From: Cryptomeria japonica
Lineage: Eukaryota; Streptophyta; Pinopsida; Cupressales; Cupressaceae
Assembly (NCBI RefSeq): GCF_030272615.1
Contig: NC_081412.1
Coordinates: forward strand, 664,728,481 to 664,792,480
Length of the DNA stretch: 64,000 nt
Direction of reading: 5' to 3'
Positions 24,453 through 37,378 of the stretch are shown in pieces; position 1 is the first letter of the stretch, and each line of letters starts with the position of its first letter. Both the position numbers and the translations under genes were made by a program. The notes under the pieces were generated by a model. The model was given only the letters and a program-made list of their open reading frames with translations, ran no database searches and was not told the DNA's origin.

Positions 24453-24527
24453 AGTGGTAAGCTAATTTGTCATGCATCAAGAGTTACTCTTTAGCATAGT
24501 GGACAAGGCCCTAGTGTTTAACCTCTT

Positions 24528-24538
24528 CTCTAATACCA
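24528..24538 (-). promoter_or_regulatory. primer-binding site of element G
   Basis: The minus strand reads TGGTATTAGAG, one base from TGGTATCAGAG, complementary to the plant initiator tRNA-Met 3' end. It starts three bases inside the 5' LTR, which begins TGTAGGGCTC on the plus strand at 24542. Confidence 0.75.
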
Positions 24539-24750
24539 AAATGTAGGGCTCACATTCTTCTTAATAATTAACACCATACAAGTAAGTGCACAAAATTCAT
24601 TATTTAAAAATAAAAACAAATTACAATACATTAAAAGGATGTCTTAACATTAATTCATGTATACATACAAATTCAGATCTACTAGTACCTTTACAATTAT
24701 GAATGTATTTTATGTTCACACAATTAAAACAATAGCAACAATAATAAATT

Positions 24751-24850
24751 TTCAGATTTCAATATTTCCAGTAATAAAGTAAAATTCAGATTCGTAGATT
24801 TTCAGATTTCGATATTTCCAGCAATAAAGTAAAATTCAGATTCTTAGATG
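24751..24850. repeat. 50-bp tandem duplication in the LTR
   Basis: TTCAGATTTC[A/G]ATATTTCC begins at 24751 and 24801. The left LTR has a single copy at the corresponding place. Confidence 0.85.
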
Positions 24851-25301
24851 AAATTAAATCATAGAGCTCGTACCTTATCAATAAAATCTTAATGATAAAA
24901 TAAGTTGATTTCTCAAATTGAATTTGAAGGACAACTCCTTGAAAATATTCTTCAATCGATTCTTATAAAAATTTATCTTCCCTTCTTACCTCACAATCTA
25001 TTTCCCAATTTTTCTTCCCCATCTAATTCTCTTTTCTTCAACTCCCGTTGATAAAAATTTTCCAAACAAAAAATAATTCAATAAAACAAACCCACCTCAT
25101 CCTTTACCCACGTAGGCTTTTTACTTATCTTTTTAAAAGGATAAACTTATCTTCTTACTTTAGATTGTAAGAAGATTCTTATTTTTCTTTTTTATTTATT
25201 TATTTAAAATTATCTTAAAACAATAAAGTATAATATTTAATTAAATTCATTTAGTTAATATAATAAAAAATTATTATTATTATTTTTATTTATTTAATGT
25301 A

Positions 25302-25439
25302 ATTTAAATAATGATAATTTTTTTTTGATGGGTAAAAGGCCGAAACCAAAGAAATTTTATTAATTAAAAAAGATAATTACACCTTCATTCAGTGTGGACA
25401 TCGATAAGAAAGAATGGAAGGATTTAAATAATGATAATT
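25302..25439 (-). mobile_element. very short LINE 3'-end insertion with 18-bp target duplication
   Basis: ATTTAAATAATGATAATT is present at 25302-25319 and 25422-25439. The 102 bp between them begin with a T run and, read on the minus strand, end GGCCTTTTACCCATCAAA plus As, similar to the 3' end near 11330 (GGCCTTTTACTGATAAA). The homologous LTR lacks the insert. Confidence 0.85.
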
Positions 25440-26174
25440 ATTTTAGTTTATTTAATAGAATTAAAATATGATTAATATTTTCTTTTTCTTTTTAATAAAC
25501 GTATTTATAAAATGTTTAAAATAATCAAAGATTTAATTTGTAAATAATAATTATGTCATTGGAATAAACTAAAATATGTAATTCTCATATTAGTAAGGAA
25601 ATAATATATTAGTATGTATGAGAATAAATATACACATTTTATATATTTAAATTGTATATTTTAATTTATCATTTCTAATTAGATAAATAATATGGTTTTG
25701 TCAATTACCAATGGCACATTTAAACTTAAAACAATATATTAAACCATCACATCCATTAAATTTATAAGCTTACTTTTAACTTCATAGATCATGCAACAAC
25801 ATCAAACTAAATGCAACTATATGAACGACTATGTGGTGTGTGCATTGACTCCCTCATACCACTTACAACCAAGAATCTAGACACGTCTACCTCAACTAAG
25901 TTCTCGCCTTCGACATTACCTGCAGACACTTGCACTCAATATGTCATCAATAGCTTAATCCATAAGTAATAACAAAATGAAATTACATATATTACAACAT
26001 CATTTCATCTATGACTAATAATAAAATTCATAATGTAAATATGTATAATTAAATCACATCAAATAATTATTCACATTTAACACTAAATATTCTATTTCTC
26101 AAAATAAAACATCAAGTAATTATTCACATTTCTAAGTATTATATTTCACAAGGTAAAAGTCAAGATATGAAACA

Positions 26175-26780
26175 TATTGAGTCTTCCTTTACTTATTTCA
26201 CTAATGCATTTATTGTATTTTCTCTCTTTTGGAGATGGGCTTTCTCCCAGTAGATTTTTCTCCTTTATTCCATTTGTGAGAGTTGCATTGGTTTATACAT
26301 AGGTACCTAATTAAGGCCTTTGTTGTCTAGACCCATTCATTTGTGCTTGCATTTAGAATTCATATTTAGCTCTTTTTCTTATCCCTAAGTTAATCTTAAG
26401 GGGGGGAGTTGGAGTAATTCTATGATACTTTATCTAGTTACTGAATTAATTAGGTCTTTTAGTTTCTTGATTTACTTAAGCTAAATAGGTTCTTTTTCCT
26501 TTTATTTAATTAGGATAATAATAGCTTAACTTGTCTCAATCATTATGATCGTGACACTTGGCACTAGCTGATTTAATCTTGCATTAGAGTTTTGGGTCTA
26601 GGGTTTCATTCAACCTTTTATAAGGATTCATTTATTCATTGTAAATAAATTCTTGTGTACAATCAATATAAAATTTTTAGGTTGTTGAGTGTATTTTTCT
26701 CTCTTGAAATCTCTTGTGTGATAGATGTTTAGATTATAGATGATTCTTGTCTCCTATGGTTTAATCATCAAATTCTACAA
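26175..26780 (+). mobile_element. LTR-element 3' remnant: polypurine tract plus LTR (element H)
   Basis: AAGGGGGGGAG (about 26398-26408) is a strong plus-strand polypurine tract. It is followed by TTGGAGTAATTC, and a plausible LTR end CTACAA lies near 26780, giving about 372 bp. A TTTTATAAGG promoter-like word (about 26617) and AATAAA-type signals lie inside. The 220 bp to the left have no frame and stop where gypsy G begins, so G may have inserted into H. H's left part was not found. Confidence 0.45.
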
Positions 26781-27880
26781 TTGTAACTTCCTAGCAATGT
26801 GAGCCCCCTATTATTTTATTTTGTTCACCAAAATGAAATGGGTCAATTCAAATGATTTTATAATTGAAAAAAATGTCACTAAGAAAATAATTGTTTAGAG
26901 CACTATTTCAATTGATATTTAAATATTGCACCACGAGAAATGAGACTAAAATCATTTGCACATCTCTTGTAAATAATTCACTTTAAAATATATTTACATG
27001 CCATTTACACTCATTCTATAATGAATAATATAATGTATATAAATATTTCTAAAATGATCTCAATTATTACAAGATTTTTTAAATTCATCTAAATTAAGAT
27101 GAATTTCAATTTAGCGTAAATTAGTAATAAAAAATATATTTTAATATATTATTAATTACATCATCTTTAGTCTATAGATGTGTTATAGATTAACAAACTG
27201 AAAAATAATAACAATATAGTCAATTATAAATCTAAATGATATTGAAATCATTAATTTAGACTAGAGAAAATTCAAAGGCAAAATAATGAATATCTTAAAG
27301 TCTTTTATTTATAATTATTTTGCAAAAAAAGGTATTTTAATGTGTCCATTCTATAATATTACTAATTTAAAATCAATTTAATTAATTTGTGATAATATAT
27401 CTAGTAATATAAATTTCTACAATTATTTTGTAGAATGATTTGAATTATCATTTAAAATATTTAAATACATCTAAATTAAATTGAATTTCAAATTACCTAA
27501 ATTATGAAATTAAATAATTAAATTTAAAAATATGTTATTAATAACATCATCTTCAATGTACAAATCAATAAATCAAAAAAACATTAACACTACAGTCAAT
27601 TATAAATCTAAATGATAAAAAATAAATGAATTTAAGTCTTTTCTTAATAAAAGTGGATGTTTTGTATAATATAATTTTTTAATCCATAAAATGCAACTAA
27701 GGTTGCAAGAAATTTTAATAATAATATAAAGGTGCATATTTGGCCTATCATGACCATCACACATATATTGCATCTACATACACTCTGTTAGCCAAAGTTC
27801 CACTACTAGTTTCTTGTGCCACTATAAAAAAAAAATCTACTCTATTGTTACAAATAGAAAAGTACAAGCAGTTACGGATA
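26781..27880. other. AT-rich non-coding stretch
   Basis: No domain, LTR edge or RNA was seen. Several AAATTTAAAT-type blocks recur about 450 bp apart (near 27060 and 27470), suggesting an old diverged duplication. Confidence 0.4.
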
Positions 27881-27964
27881 GGTTCAGCCCTAGATTTGGA
27901 ATGAGACCAAAGAATCTTTTTAGGTTCAACCCTAGATTTGGAATGAGACCAAAGAAGCTTTTTG
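27881..27964. repeat. 42-bp tandem duplication
   Basis: GGTTCA[G/A]CCCTAGATTTGG starts at 27881 and 27923. The length is a multiple of three and both strands stay open through it, but no gene is recognisable around it. Confidence 0.8.
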
Positions 27965-28379
27965 TTACTAACTTTCATATTTTTGTTGGAATTCTTTATC
28001 TTTTTCTATACTATGTAGTATCCATTAGCTTTGCCTCCCTCAAAAGAATCCTTTGGAGGATGAGGTGAAGCTTGAGGGGTGTTTACCATCCTAGAAGAGC
28101 GGGAACCCACATCAGGGCCTAAAAAATTAATTGACCACATGAACTCAGGTTATCATGTCACAAATTTTAGCTTGAACTGAGTAGTGGGAGACCTTAGTCA
28201 TTGAAACAATCCTATTTGTACTTTTGTTGTTCTTTGCCAAAGGTGTACTCTCTATCAAAGATGCATTCATATTGTTGAGTATTTTTTCTTTTCTAGTTTA
28301 TCAACAACGTTGACTTCATTAGGCGAAGGCACTATAGATGCTTTCTCAACTAGCCTTGACTTGCATTGTTCTTTAAGCT

Positions 28380-29330
28380 TGGAGTCAGCACCCTTTGTAC
28401 AAAAGAAAAAAAGCATTTATATTTGGGTTTAACCCCTTTCCACCAAGTAGCCTATTTCCTTGAACCAAAATTTATTGAGGAAGGAGAAGTTTTTGAGAAT
28501 TCCTCTACTCCATGTCTAGTTTCATAACATTGGGGCTGTATTTCTTCATAATCTAGGTTTTGGTTCTAAATTATTAAGCTAAATTTGATATAACTTCAAC
28601 AGGAAGAGGAATGGAATAAATCCATTTCCACAAGAATTCATGTGAATATGTAGAAAAAGCGAAAGATAAATGTAGAATGGTCTTTAGAAGAATGTGGAAT
28701 AGAAATAAATTTTCTAATAGAATTACCTATGGTGCACACTAATGAAGCCCCCCAAATGTGCAATGGCAGGCTTAGTAGTTGCACCCAAATTGGAGAAGTT
28801 GAAAAAGGTATCTATGAAGGGGATAAAATCTGGATAGCATAGCTTCATGGCTAGCAAATAATTATTCTATTACAATAGGCCCTTTTGAAGAAGTGTGGCT
28901 TTGCATTTTGGGCACTCACATGCTACCAATGTTTAGATACCCATCTTTCAAATTTATTAAAGTTGGCCAAAACTTATGAAATTCACAAACCAACAAATTT
29001 ATTTTGTGGAGTTCTTCCTCCTTGGCAAGGGCATCCAAATCAACCATGGGTGACGACATGTTGAGGAGAGGAGAGGATAAGCCCTGAACCATCAATCCAA
29101 ATGACCCATTTCCAAACCCTAGTTGGGAGTCATGTATGCAAGCGAAAGAGAGAGATGCCTTCGTAGAAACCTAAGAAGGTGCAACAAGGCAAGCCCCTTG
29201 AGGACGAAGGCATCCAGACACTGATGGAGTGCCAGAGCCAAAGAAGCCATCATTCGAGGAACAAAAACATAGCGCAGGTAACCTAGCAAAGCTTTTAAGA
29301 GGTTGAATACTATTCTCAATGCTTTTAAAC
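28380..29330 (-). pseudogene. DUF4283-like LINE ORF1 relic
   Basis: Reading the minus strand across changing frames gives, in order, CEFHKFWPTLINLKDGYLN, VPKMQSHTSSKGPIVIE, PIWVQLLSLPLHIWGA, CTIGNSIRKFI, ILVEMDLFHSS and NQNLDYEEIQPQC. These match the plant DUF4283 pattern (an IWVRLPNLPLHFW-type core, then IGN.LG.F, then an LDYE-type segment before a zinc knuckle). At least six stops or frame changes are needed. It is probably the ORF1 of an L1-type LINE whose other parts are not adjacent. Confidence 0.5.
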
Positions 29331-30559
29331 AGTCACCACCCTTGTGACTTCATGTTTTATCTTGAATGCTACGTGTTGACTCACTATTTCAACTTCCATT
29401 GTGACCATGTCATCAACCTTCATCTCAAAAACCCCTTTCATACAAATTTTTTCATCCATCGTCATTTAATATATAGAATTTGAATAGTGCCTGGATCTCA
29501 GATACCAATGATTTGAATGGTACTTCCATATCTCCTCGTTAAAACTCTAGAGCCTTATTTAAGTAATTACCGTAGTGAATAGATGCCACATCTCTTATCA
29601 ATTTATTTATAGATAATGTCTTAGAATAATTAAATATATAAGTAGTATTCATAAGATTTATCAAATCTTAAAAGAATTAGAAAATATGTAAAGATGTATA
29701 TATTGGTTTCATCTTTGATTAAGTAAATAAATGAAATATTCATATATAAAATATAATTATTTATACTTCACTCAGCTTTCATGTTTATTTGAGCTTGAAG
29801 AGGGCGAGTATTTAAGAAACTCTTTCTATATACATGTGTATAATTGTGTTGAAGATACATATGAATACCTGCTTGAAAATATGTGATTGCATTCAATATC
29901 AGTGGCATAACATTAATATTCAATGTATTCATTGTCTAATAACATGATTTTGCATTAAGTATTGTGTCTAAAATGATAAATTTGATGTTAAGTTGATAGA
30001 TTTTTATTGAAATGAATGTAGGTATAGGATTTCATCCTGGATCATTAGTTAACTCTTATTGATAGTGGAGTGCATGTAGAAAAGCGGTAAGTATAAGCTA
30101 TTTATCTCATGTTAAATGATGAGTTGATAGTTATTTAGTTTTTTATTTTATTTGAGATTGTTAGTTAGCCAAAGTAATTTTCTTGTTAATGGATTATCTT
30201 ATTTGATTAACTAAATTCATTGTTTAATTAAATTGCATTTATAACTTTATTAATTCAAAGCTTTAGGAGATTTAGTTTTAAAATAGTATTTTATTACTTA
30301 TATGTATATTGGAGTTGTTCAAATAACCAAAATTTGATCCACTATTTCAAATCGATATTAGAGATTAAAAAAGATTGTTTAATTAAATTATGATAAGATA
30401 TCTCATAATTTATAATAATTTTATGCAAATATTTTAAACAAAACATCAATTATCATTTAAAAAATATTTAAATACATCCAAACAGGATTTCAACTTAATC
30501 TAAATCAAATAACTATATATAAAATATTACTGGAGAAACTTGTATGCTTATTATTTACT
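29331..30559. other. AT-rich non-coding stretch
   Basis: No domain-bearing frame or repeat was recognised. Confidence 0.45.
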
Positions 30560-30796
30560 TTGTCAAGCAATAATTTAACTTTGTCAAGAAATAATTTAAC
30601 TAGAGAAACTTCATCTTCATTCTGCACAAATACAAATCAAATTGACTTTCTAGATTTGTCAAAGAACAAGCTAAGGTGCCCCATTCCTTCAAATTTGAGG
30701 ACATGTATGATCTTACAAAAAATAAGTCTGTCTGGGGAGCAAATGGGAAATATGAGGAATTTGCATATACTAAATATCTATGGAAACAATTGTTGA
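30560..30796 (+). pseudogene. leucine-rich-repeat receptor-like fragment
   Basis: A 78-codon frame contains FLDLSKNKLRCPIPSNL, LQKISLSGEQ and GNMRNLHILNIYGNN, the plant extracellular LRR pattern (L.LS.N.L.G.IP). Spacing shows a deletion between the second and third repeats. There is no signal peptide, transmembrane segment or kinase domain nearby, so this is a scrap of an LRR receptor-like gene. It is the only trace of an ordinary host gene in the window. Confidence 0.65.
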
Positions 30797-33379
30797 GAAG
30801 TGATGCAAGAACCTCACCATCATCCAATTCACCATGATATCTAATATTTATCATGTGCAATTTTTAATGTTTAGAGAGTTAGTTTGCATTAGTTTATTTT
30901 TTAGATGATATTTAACAACTTTTATTTGTCATGTTTATCTATTAGTTAAAAGGAGCCATGTAATGCGTCATACATGCATGCTTAGTTTTTAGTAGATGCA
31001 ATGACCTATTTCACATATTGTGACCTCAATAAAAACTGTCTAATTGTATTGTTTGCAAAATGTAATTGATCTTTGAGAAGTTGGATACAAGATTTCTGTT
31101 TTAATTTTTTGTTGCTTTATTTATTGTTTAAATTTTGTATATTGATTGGGTTTAAAAATTACAATTTGTACCAAAGTAGTAAGATTTAGGGAGAGCTAAA
31201 ACAAGATTGTGAGCAACAAAAGATGATTAGATTAAGAGAAAAGAGTTATGTTAAAAGTTTCAGCCTTTTATAGATTAGATCAAAGGTTTGCATGGTTCAA
31301 GATTTGTTAAAAAATGTCACCATTCAAGAAAGGATTATCGCTAAAAGTTAAAGATGCATTTTATTAGCACACGTGAAGTTGCCACCTATTTAATAGTGTC
31401 CTCATACTTTATCTTAAATATATATCACACCATTGTGTATCTCTTATAAAATTATATAAAACAAAAAAAATGGTAGAAGAAAATATTATGCAAAATGGAT
31501 CTTTTAAAATTTGATTCCCATTTGAAATAAAAAAACTTAATTATAAAGATGACAACTTGAAGGAATATCTTAATAAATACTATTGAATGAAGTATTTCAA
31601 TTTGATATAATGTATTTTATAGTCTCAAATACGTGACTAGTCCCCTAAAAACCATCATATGTCTATCTAAAAATTGTTTACATGCAACACAAACTTGCTA
31701 GTTGGAGGGTGGATGTGTTTCTTGGTGCTAAATAGTTATTTCAATTTTGGTAGGTTAGATATATGAGCCCATCATTAATTTGGTGGAGTGGAGTAAGGTA
31801 TAAGCTAAATTAGTACCACCCAAGGTGGAATAGACAAGTATGCTAGGGTGTTTCACTAGTACTAATCATGTTGATGGTTGGAGTCATTACCTAGCTAGTT
31901 AAATATTCACTAATACTATTGTGTAGGGGGTGTACATGGCATATATTATAGTTCTCTCTCTACTATTTAAAAACTTTCTATATAGGCTTACAAAGGGTAT
32001 GACCATTTTTGTTGTAATAACAATTTTATAAATCTTAAAAATTTATAAAACTAGCACTTGCACCCTAGTGAGGTACAATAGTTACATTGATAGGAAGATA
32101 TACTTTGGTGTTATATTATGAACATGTAGTTTTGCTCTAAATTTTTTTGTTTTCTTTTTTTTGACAACAAGGCTATGTGATATATGCCATGTATCTTGGA
32201 GACCTGTATAACAAAAGCAACGAGATAATTAGATTTGCAGATCAAGCTGTCACATGTGAAAAGAAAACTTGTAGCTTGAGTAAATAGCTAATATTCATAA
32301 TATGAGGTTTGAATTGTGTAATTATTTGTGAGTGCATGGTAGAGAATTCTACAGAACAAAAATTTGTAATAGTGGGACCAAGCTTCCATGGAAAATCAAA
32401 AGAGTGCCAAGGTAGAAAAGATTAAAGTTTGCATACCTTCAGTTTTTAGAGATAGAGATGCCACAATCGAGCCTCCTCTTTTGTCCTTTTAATTGTGTAT
32501 GGGTTCTTTTGCATTTTGAAGTATCTCTTGAAGAAGAATATCAGATGAATGCAAAGGTCATTTAAGGACTTAACTATGGATATGGCTATAAATATTAGTT
32601 CCCACCTTTCTACTTTTCCTTAAACATTATCATGACCATGATTATAATCCTTATTGTTGAGGTTAACCAAATAAAATATTGATATTACAAACAACAATGA
32701 AAATAAATATAGTTAAATAATTTAAATTTTAAAAAATCAAAACTATACTTCAAATAAAAGACTATAAATATAATAAACTATATTAAAATTGATAAAGTTT
32801 AAATTTAAATTAAGTTATAAGATTTTAAAGCATTTTTAAGAAATATCAGGCCGAAATATTAGGAAAAGTGTAGTATCAAGTTCAAGGTTTATTATAAAAT
32901 GATACACAACATGTTGCAAATTTTCAATACCATAAAGTCTTAAAAATAGTTTGAATTGTTTAAAGAATATTTTAATATTTATATTAAGATTATGTATTGC
33001 TGAGTGCATTCATAAGTAATTTTCCAATAAAAGCAATAGCTTCTTTAATTCTATAAAAGTAGATAATATTTTTGTTGTTATTCATTCTGCTAAAAATTGT
33101 ATCAACATTTGTTTCACATTATACTATAAAACTCTTAATAATAGAGATGATGGTTTAATAATAACTTGAACTTTTTTGAAAATGTGTGGAGAATCCCAAA
33201 TCAAAATTATACAATTTAAAAATAATAAATGTATTGTACAAAGAAATGCAAGTGAATATCTTAGAATAAATGTACATTCAAAGAAGATAATAATAATAAA
33301 AAATGCAAATATTTAGATATAAATGTGTATAAAGATATAAAAATTACAAATCATATATAAATATATAGATATATAAAAG
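30797..33379. other. AT-rich non-coding stretch
   Basis: No frame with a recognisable domain, no clear LTR pair and no structural RNA were found. Long A/T-only segments occur at 32690-33000 and 33230-33370. Confidence 0.45.
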
Positions 33380-34487
33380 TGTTGATGATATATAGCATCG
33401 ATTGAATTCCTCTTGACCGACTTAGCATGGTCAAATGTGTGAATGGCCTATCAACCTTATGCATTTGATACACTGTCTAATATTAATCTATTAATTTATC
33501 CTTAATGAATTAGAGGTGTCTCTAAGTTTTCTTTAATTTGTAATAAGCCAACTTTTGACTAAAAGTCACAAACCTCTATTGAAAGCATGCGATATGTAAA
33601 GGGAGGTGACTCTTGGGCATTACCTATCAATGAATATATAAGAAGTGTGGCCTTCTTTCCTTGGGACAACACAAGTTAGGATATAATAACTACACAAGCA
33701 GATCCATATTCATCTACAACAGACGAGATTCACTCCTTGTGACATTTGAAATATATATTGAAGATATACACAGCAAGTTGAAACAAAACATATATCTCAA
33801 GCAAATAGAAGACATATTCAATAGATTGTATGTACACAAAAGAAGTTTTAATCCAACATTCTTCATAAGCAGTCAAAGTTCATATATTCGAATTCATATT
33901 TACTATTTGAATTTCTCACATCACCTTGTATGGTGAATTGATGTAATCCTTGAAGGGATAACACTAAAACACAAGAATAGAGTGCAAATATTTTTTTTCT
34001 TTTTAAAGTTAAAACAACATAATGATACAATGAGTTAACATTAAGTTCACATTCCACAACGAAAGACTTAACTAACACCTAAAGAGTTTCCCAACTTGAT
34101 TACTTGATTCGACACTTAACTCAACTCAAGCTAATTAATTCAACTAAGTCAATTAACTTAATGACATGATAATACTTAAACAAAGGATAAATTCATTCGG
34201 TAGGTAAAAAATATAGATAACATAATTGAGTTCATCCATTATAATTTAACCATACATTACATCCCATCTTACATTAAAAAATATGCCATGCATCTAATTT
34301 CCATGCATACTTTAATTGCATTAACAACTAATTAACACATTCCATTATTGAAATCTACATTCTTCATGATCCATTATACTGCATTTAACCTAAATTATAC
34401 ATTTTAACCATAATGCCATCCATACATGCTAAATAAAGAGGAAACAGAATAACACAAACACCACATAACACCAAAATGATATCAGAG
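33380..34487 (+). mobile_element. possible LTR plus primer-binding site
   Basis: TGTTGATG at 33380 and CATAACA ending at 34470 form short inverted ends about 1.09 kb apart. TATATAAG at 33635-33642 is well placed for an LTR promoter. Six bases after the proposed end, TGATATCAGAG (34477-34487) resembles the initiator tRNA-Met primer site, and the same variant stands in front of copia A at 39550. No partner LTR was found. Confidence 0.4.
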
Positions 34488-36042
34488 TTCACCCCTAGTG
34501 GGCTACATCTCCAGGTCTACTCAACTGTAAGACCCCTCTAATAAATAATAGGGTGAAGAATACATAGGATTCACATCCATTACAACCTGCCAATAAGGCG
34601 TGCATAAACAAATAATACATACAACCACATTGGTCCAATAGATACATGAATGGTCCCAGAAAAGGAAAAGGATCCATTTAAACATGATAAGAAGCAAATA
34701 TAAAAGAATTGGAGCATCCACGAGACTAGGTCTTCACAAACCATCATAAGCAACCCATGGTCTATCATGAATATCAGGTACTCCCAAAGGCATAAACAAC
34801 AAAATATGACTCCACAATAGTGTTCCTATCAAAGACAACACAAATTGCACACTAGTGAACATAAGGGACAAGTGTCATCACATAACTTGGTATGGTTACC
34901 CTGGCAGGCCTCCATAGGTCCCAGCCCCATCTACTAGGCTAGCCTAGTAACCTTTCCCAAACTTCCAGCCCATCCAAGTCTCATGTGGACCTAGCACATC
35001 CTTTCATGAAGACAAGGTTGTTGGTTTTCCATTTCAGGCCTTCTCACTGCATTACAAGTCTATACTAGCACTCATCCCATGCGTGAGGCACAATTATCTT
35101 ACTTAGTGTTTTCATTAACTACACTCTCTAATATGCTATTAGGTTATCACTTATTTAGAAACACTTTCGATGGGTTACCCTGCAACCACTTTGGGTGCGG
35201 CCCCCACTCGAAAGCCACTCTCCCATATGACACTAGACCATAATCAAATGAACTCCTAAACCAAGGAATACACCAGGAGAAGTATACGGAGTTCAATACA
35301 GTAGGAATACCCACTTGCCCAAACAAGTCTTCATACAAGGTGCACTGACTGATGGCTCTCTGACTAGAGACATAACCAGCTATAGTCAACCACATAACAA
35401 CACCCAACACTCACATAAAAGACATGACCAGATACAAAACCAACACATGAAAATAGTCAATACTTGAGATTAAGGACATAAGAAGATACCAAAATAAACA
35501 TACGACAATATCCAACAATCACAATCAAGGACTTGCCATTTCTTAATCAAATGCGAATATAAAAAATTAAACATGCATAGACATAAATCTGAAATGACAA
35601 TGTTTTTCCATATTGTGTAAACATTACAATCGATCCAGTTTTGCAATAGATCTAATTTGATTGCGATTTGTCTATCTTGTCTAGGTACATGTCGCCCATG
35701 GTTTACTAACTCACTATAATTTAATTTACATAATAAAATAATATAAATACTTCATCATGAATTTTCAAACCAAAATCAAATTAATATAATTATAATTATA
35801 TGCAAAACATAGAAAGATATAATTAAATATACATTAATCAACTAAAATTTGATATTTACTTTTTAAAATAAAGTCATCATTTCTGTTCTTGCTCGAAATA
35901 AATAAACTACTCTCATCTTTTGCAAAACAAATATATACTTTCCAAAAAACAGAAATATACATTATAAAGGGAACTAAAATAGGTAATCATTTTCCAAATT
36001 AAAATAATATTTCCTTGCATATATTTAAAAAAATATACAAAC
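34488..36042. other. non-coding, possibly internal retroelement sequence
   Basis: The stretch is less AT-rich than its surroundings between 34850 and 35450 but has no domain-bearing frame. If the LTR before it is real, this would be its gene-less interior. Confidence 0.3.
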
Positions 36043-37378
36043 TAAAATATCAATTAGTACGCCATTGATTGGAAATTATCTTTGGGGGTCAACAGATTGT
36101 GTGATTATATAGATGCTGAGGTGCATGTGTGAAGCAACGCTTGTGTTTTGGCTGGCTCGAGTGCTAAAAATGATTTCTGCAATGAAGGATATCAAAGGAC
36201 ACTGCTTGAAGGACTGCAGAAGATATCTTCAATAGGGGATCAGATAGCATGGCTATGACCTTTTGGTCCCCATCGGCTGCTAGGGTATTGTAGTGGCAAA
36301 TTGATAAACTCTGGCAAAGTACGAATTGGAGGCTGTAAACAAGACATTGACTCTTTGGCGATAGGAACACATGGCACCTGAGCAGTTCATCAAGATGCCT
36401 AGAATTTGCTACTCATCAAGAATAATATGTTTGCAAAATGAAAGATCCTATCAGGGATTGGATAGAATGCACTTGATTGATATCTCAGATGGCTTTGACG
36501 ATGTTGGCAAAGGGTGTTGGGCTAGATAGAGTATACTTAGTGGATAGAAAGGAAATCCGGGAGAGGTAGTGGTAAGTCCCTCACAACCAGTATGCAAGTT
36601 TTACTATCAATCGGATCGCGTCAAGATTCATTGGAAGGGGAGCATTGACGAAGGTCCATCGAGAACATTATTTATTGAATCAATTAGGGATTCATTTTTA
36701 GCACTCGGAAGAATGGCAGATCATTTAGGAATTGTTTGTAAATGCAGCAAGATTGTCGAGTTGGAGGAAACGCTTGAAGAACAAGTGGAGCAGTTGTTTA
36801 ATAAGGCCAACAAATAGGAGAAAGTCATGGTGGTAGACATTTTGGGCCCCGACTATTGGCCGGGGGACATGTTCACAATAGTCGTCTGATGGAGGATTTG
36901 TTTCAGTCGATTATTCAGGTGTTGGGCCACCCCATCTCAGCCAATGGTATCCTGTGCAAGACAGTGGATGAAGGCATTTATCTTGAACTTATGAGAGCCT
37001 TGAACCGAATAGTCTCTAGCCCAACAGATGGTTGTATGCTGGGGTATTTTGGCTTGCAGGCAGAAGGGAAGAAGAAGAAGATGCAAAAGGCCTGGACCAT
37101 TTTCAAGGCAAGTATTGTTAAGGAGAATAGCATGGAAAGGTTTGAAGCTCTCCTCCAGAAAATGTTGATCTCTTTCCTGATGGAGTAGGGGATAGGTTGG
37201 TGGCTATAGGCAATGGGATTAAGTATTTGTATAATTGATCTATGTGGGATGTAGCCAAAGGAGTTCATGTCCTTCACCCTTTGTAAGGTTTTTTTTGAAG
37301 GAAATATAATGGGTATTGCCCCCTAGGCAGAACTTGATTAAAAAAATAAAATAAAATAAATAAAATATCAATTAGTAT
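36043..37378 (+). mobile_element. 1.3-kb retroposon with A-rich tail and 16-17-bp target duplication
   Basis: TAAAATATCAATTAGTA flanks the insert at 36043-36059 and 37361-37377; its first base overlaps the tail. The body (about 36060-37360) ends GATTAAAAAAATAAAATA..., a LINE-like tail on the plus strand. The insert is clearly richer in GC than its host sequence. No reverse transcriptase is present, so it was moved in trans or is a 5'-truncated LINE segment. Confidence 0.8.
36569..37188 (+). pseudogene. unknown frame inside the retroposon, broken
   Basis: Frame 36569-36817 (first codon GTG in this numbering, no ATG context) ends at a TAG, and the frame then changes to 36856-37188. The first part shows SIDEGPSRTLFIESIRDSFL and an acidic coiled-coil-like stretch ending ELEETLEEQVEQLFNKANK. 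The second has DEGIYLELMRALNRIV and a lysine run (EGKKKKMQK). I do not recognise either. They could be the remains of one protein, either a retroposon ORF or a captured host transcript. Confidence 0.4.

Larger units (their letters stand above)
18430..26174 (-). mobile_element. Ty3/gypsy LTR retrotransposon (element G), degenerate
   Basis: Two homologous LTRs (left about 18430-19839, right 24542-26174) flank a minus-strand gag-pol. The element-sense order is 5' LTR (right), primer site (24538-24528, TGGTATTAGAG), gag, protease, reverse transcriptase, RNase H, integrase, a GGAGAAGGA polypurine tract (19848-19840) and 3' LTR (left). The left LTR lacks about 150 bp at its far end, so target duplications cannot be compared. 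Domain order with integrase last identifies the Ty3/gypsy superfamily. All coding parts carry stops or frameshifts. Confidence 0.85.
24542..26174 (-). repeat. 5' LTR of gypsy element G
   Basis: On the minus strand it starts TGTTTCATATCTTGAC (26174) and ends at GAGCCCTACA (24542). It carries two changes absent from the other LTR: a 50-bp tandem duplication (24751-24850) and a small LINE-tail insertion (25320-25421). Both therefore happened after the element integrated. Confidence 0.85.

Noticed and set aside
30560..30796. Functional LRR receptor gene
   Set aside because: Only a few repeats without signal peptide, membrane span or kinase; internal spacing is broken.
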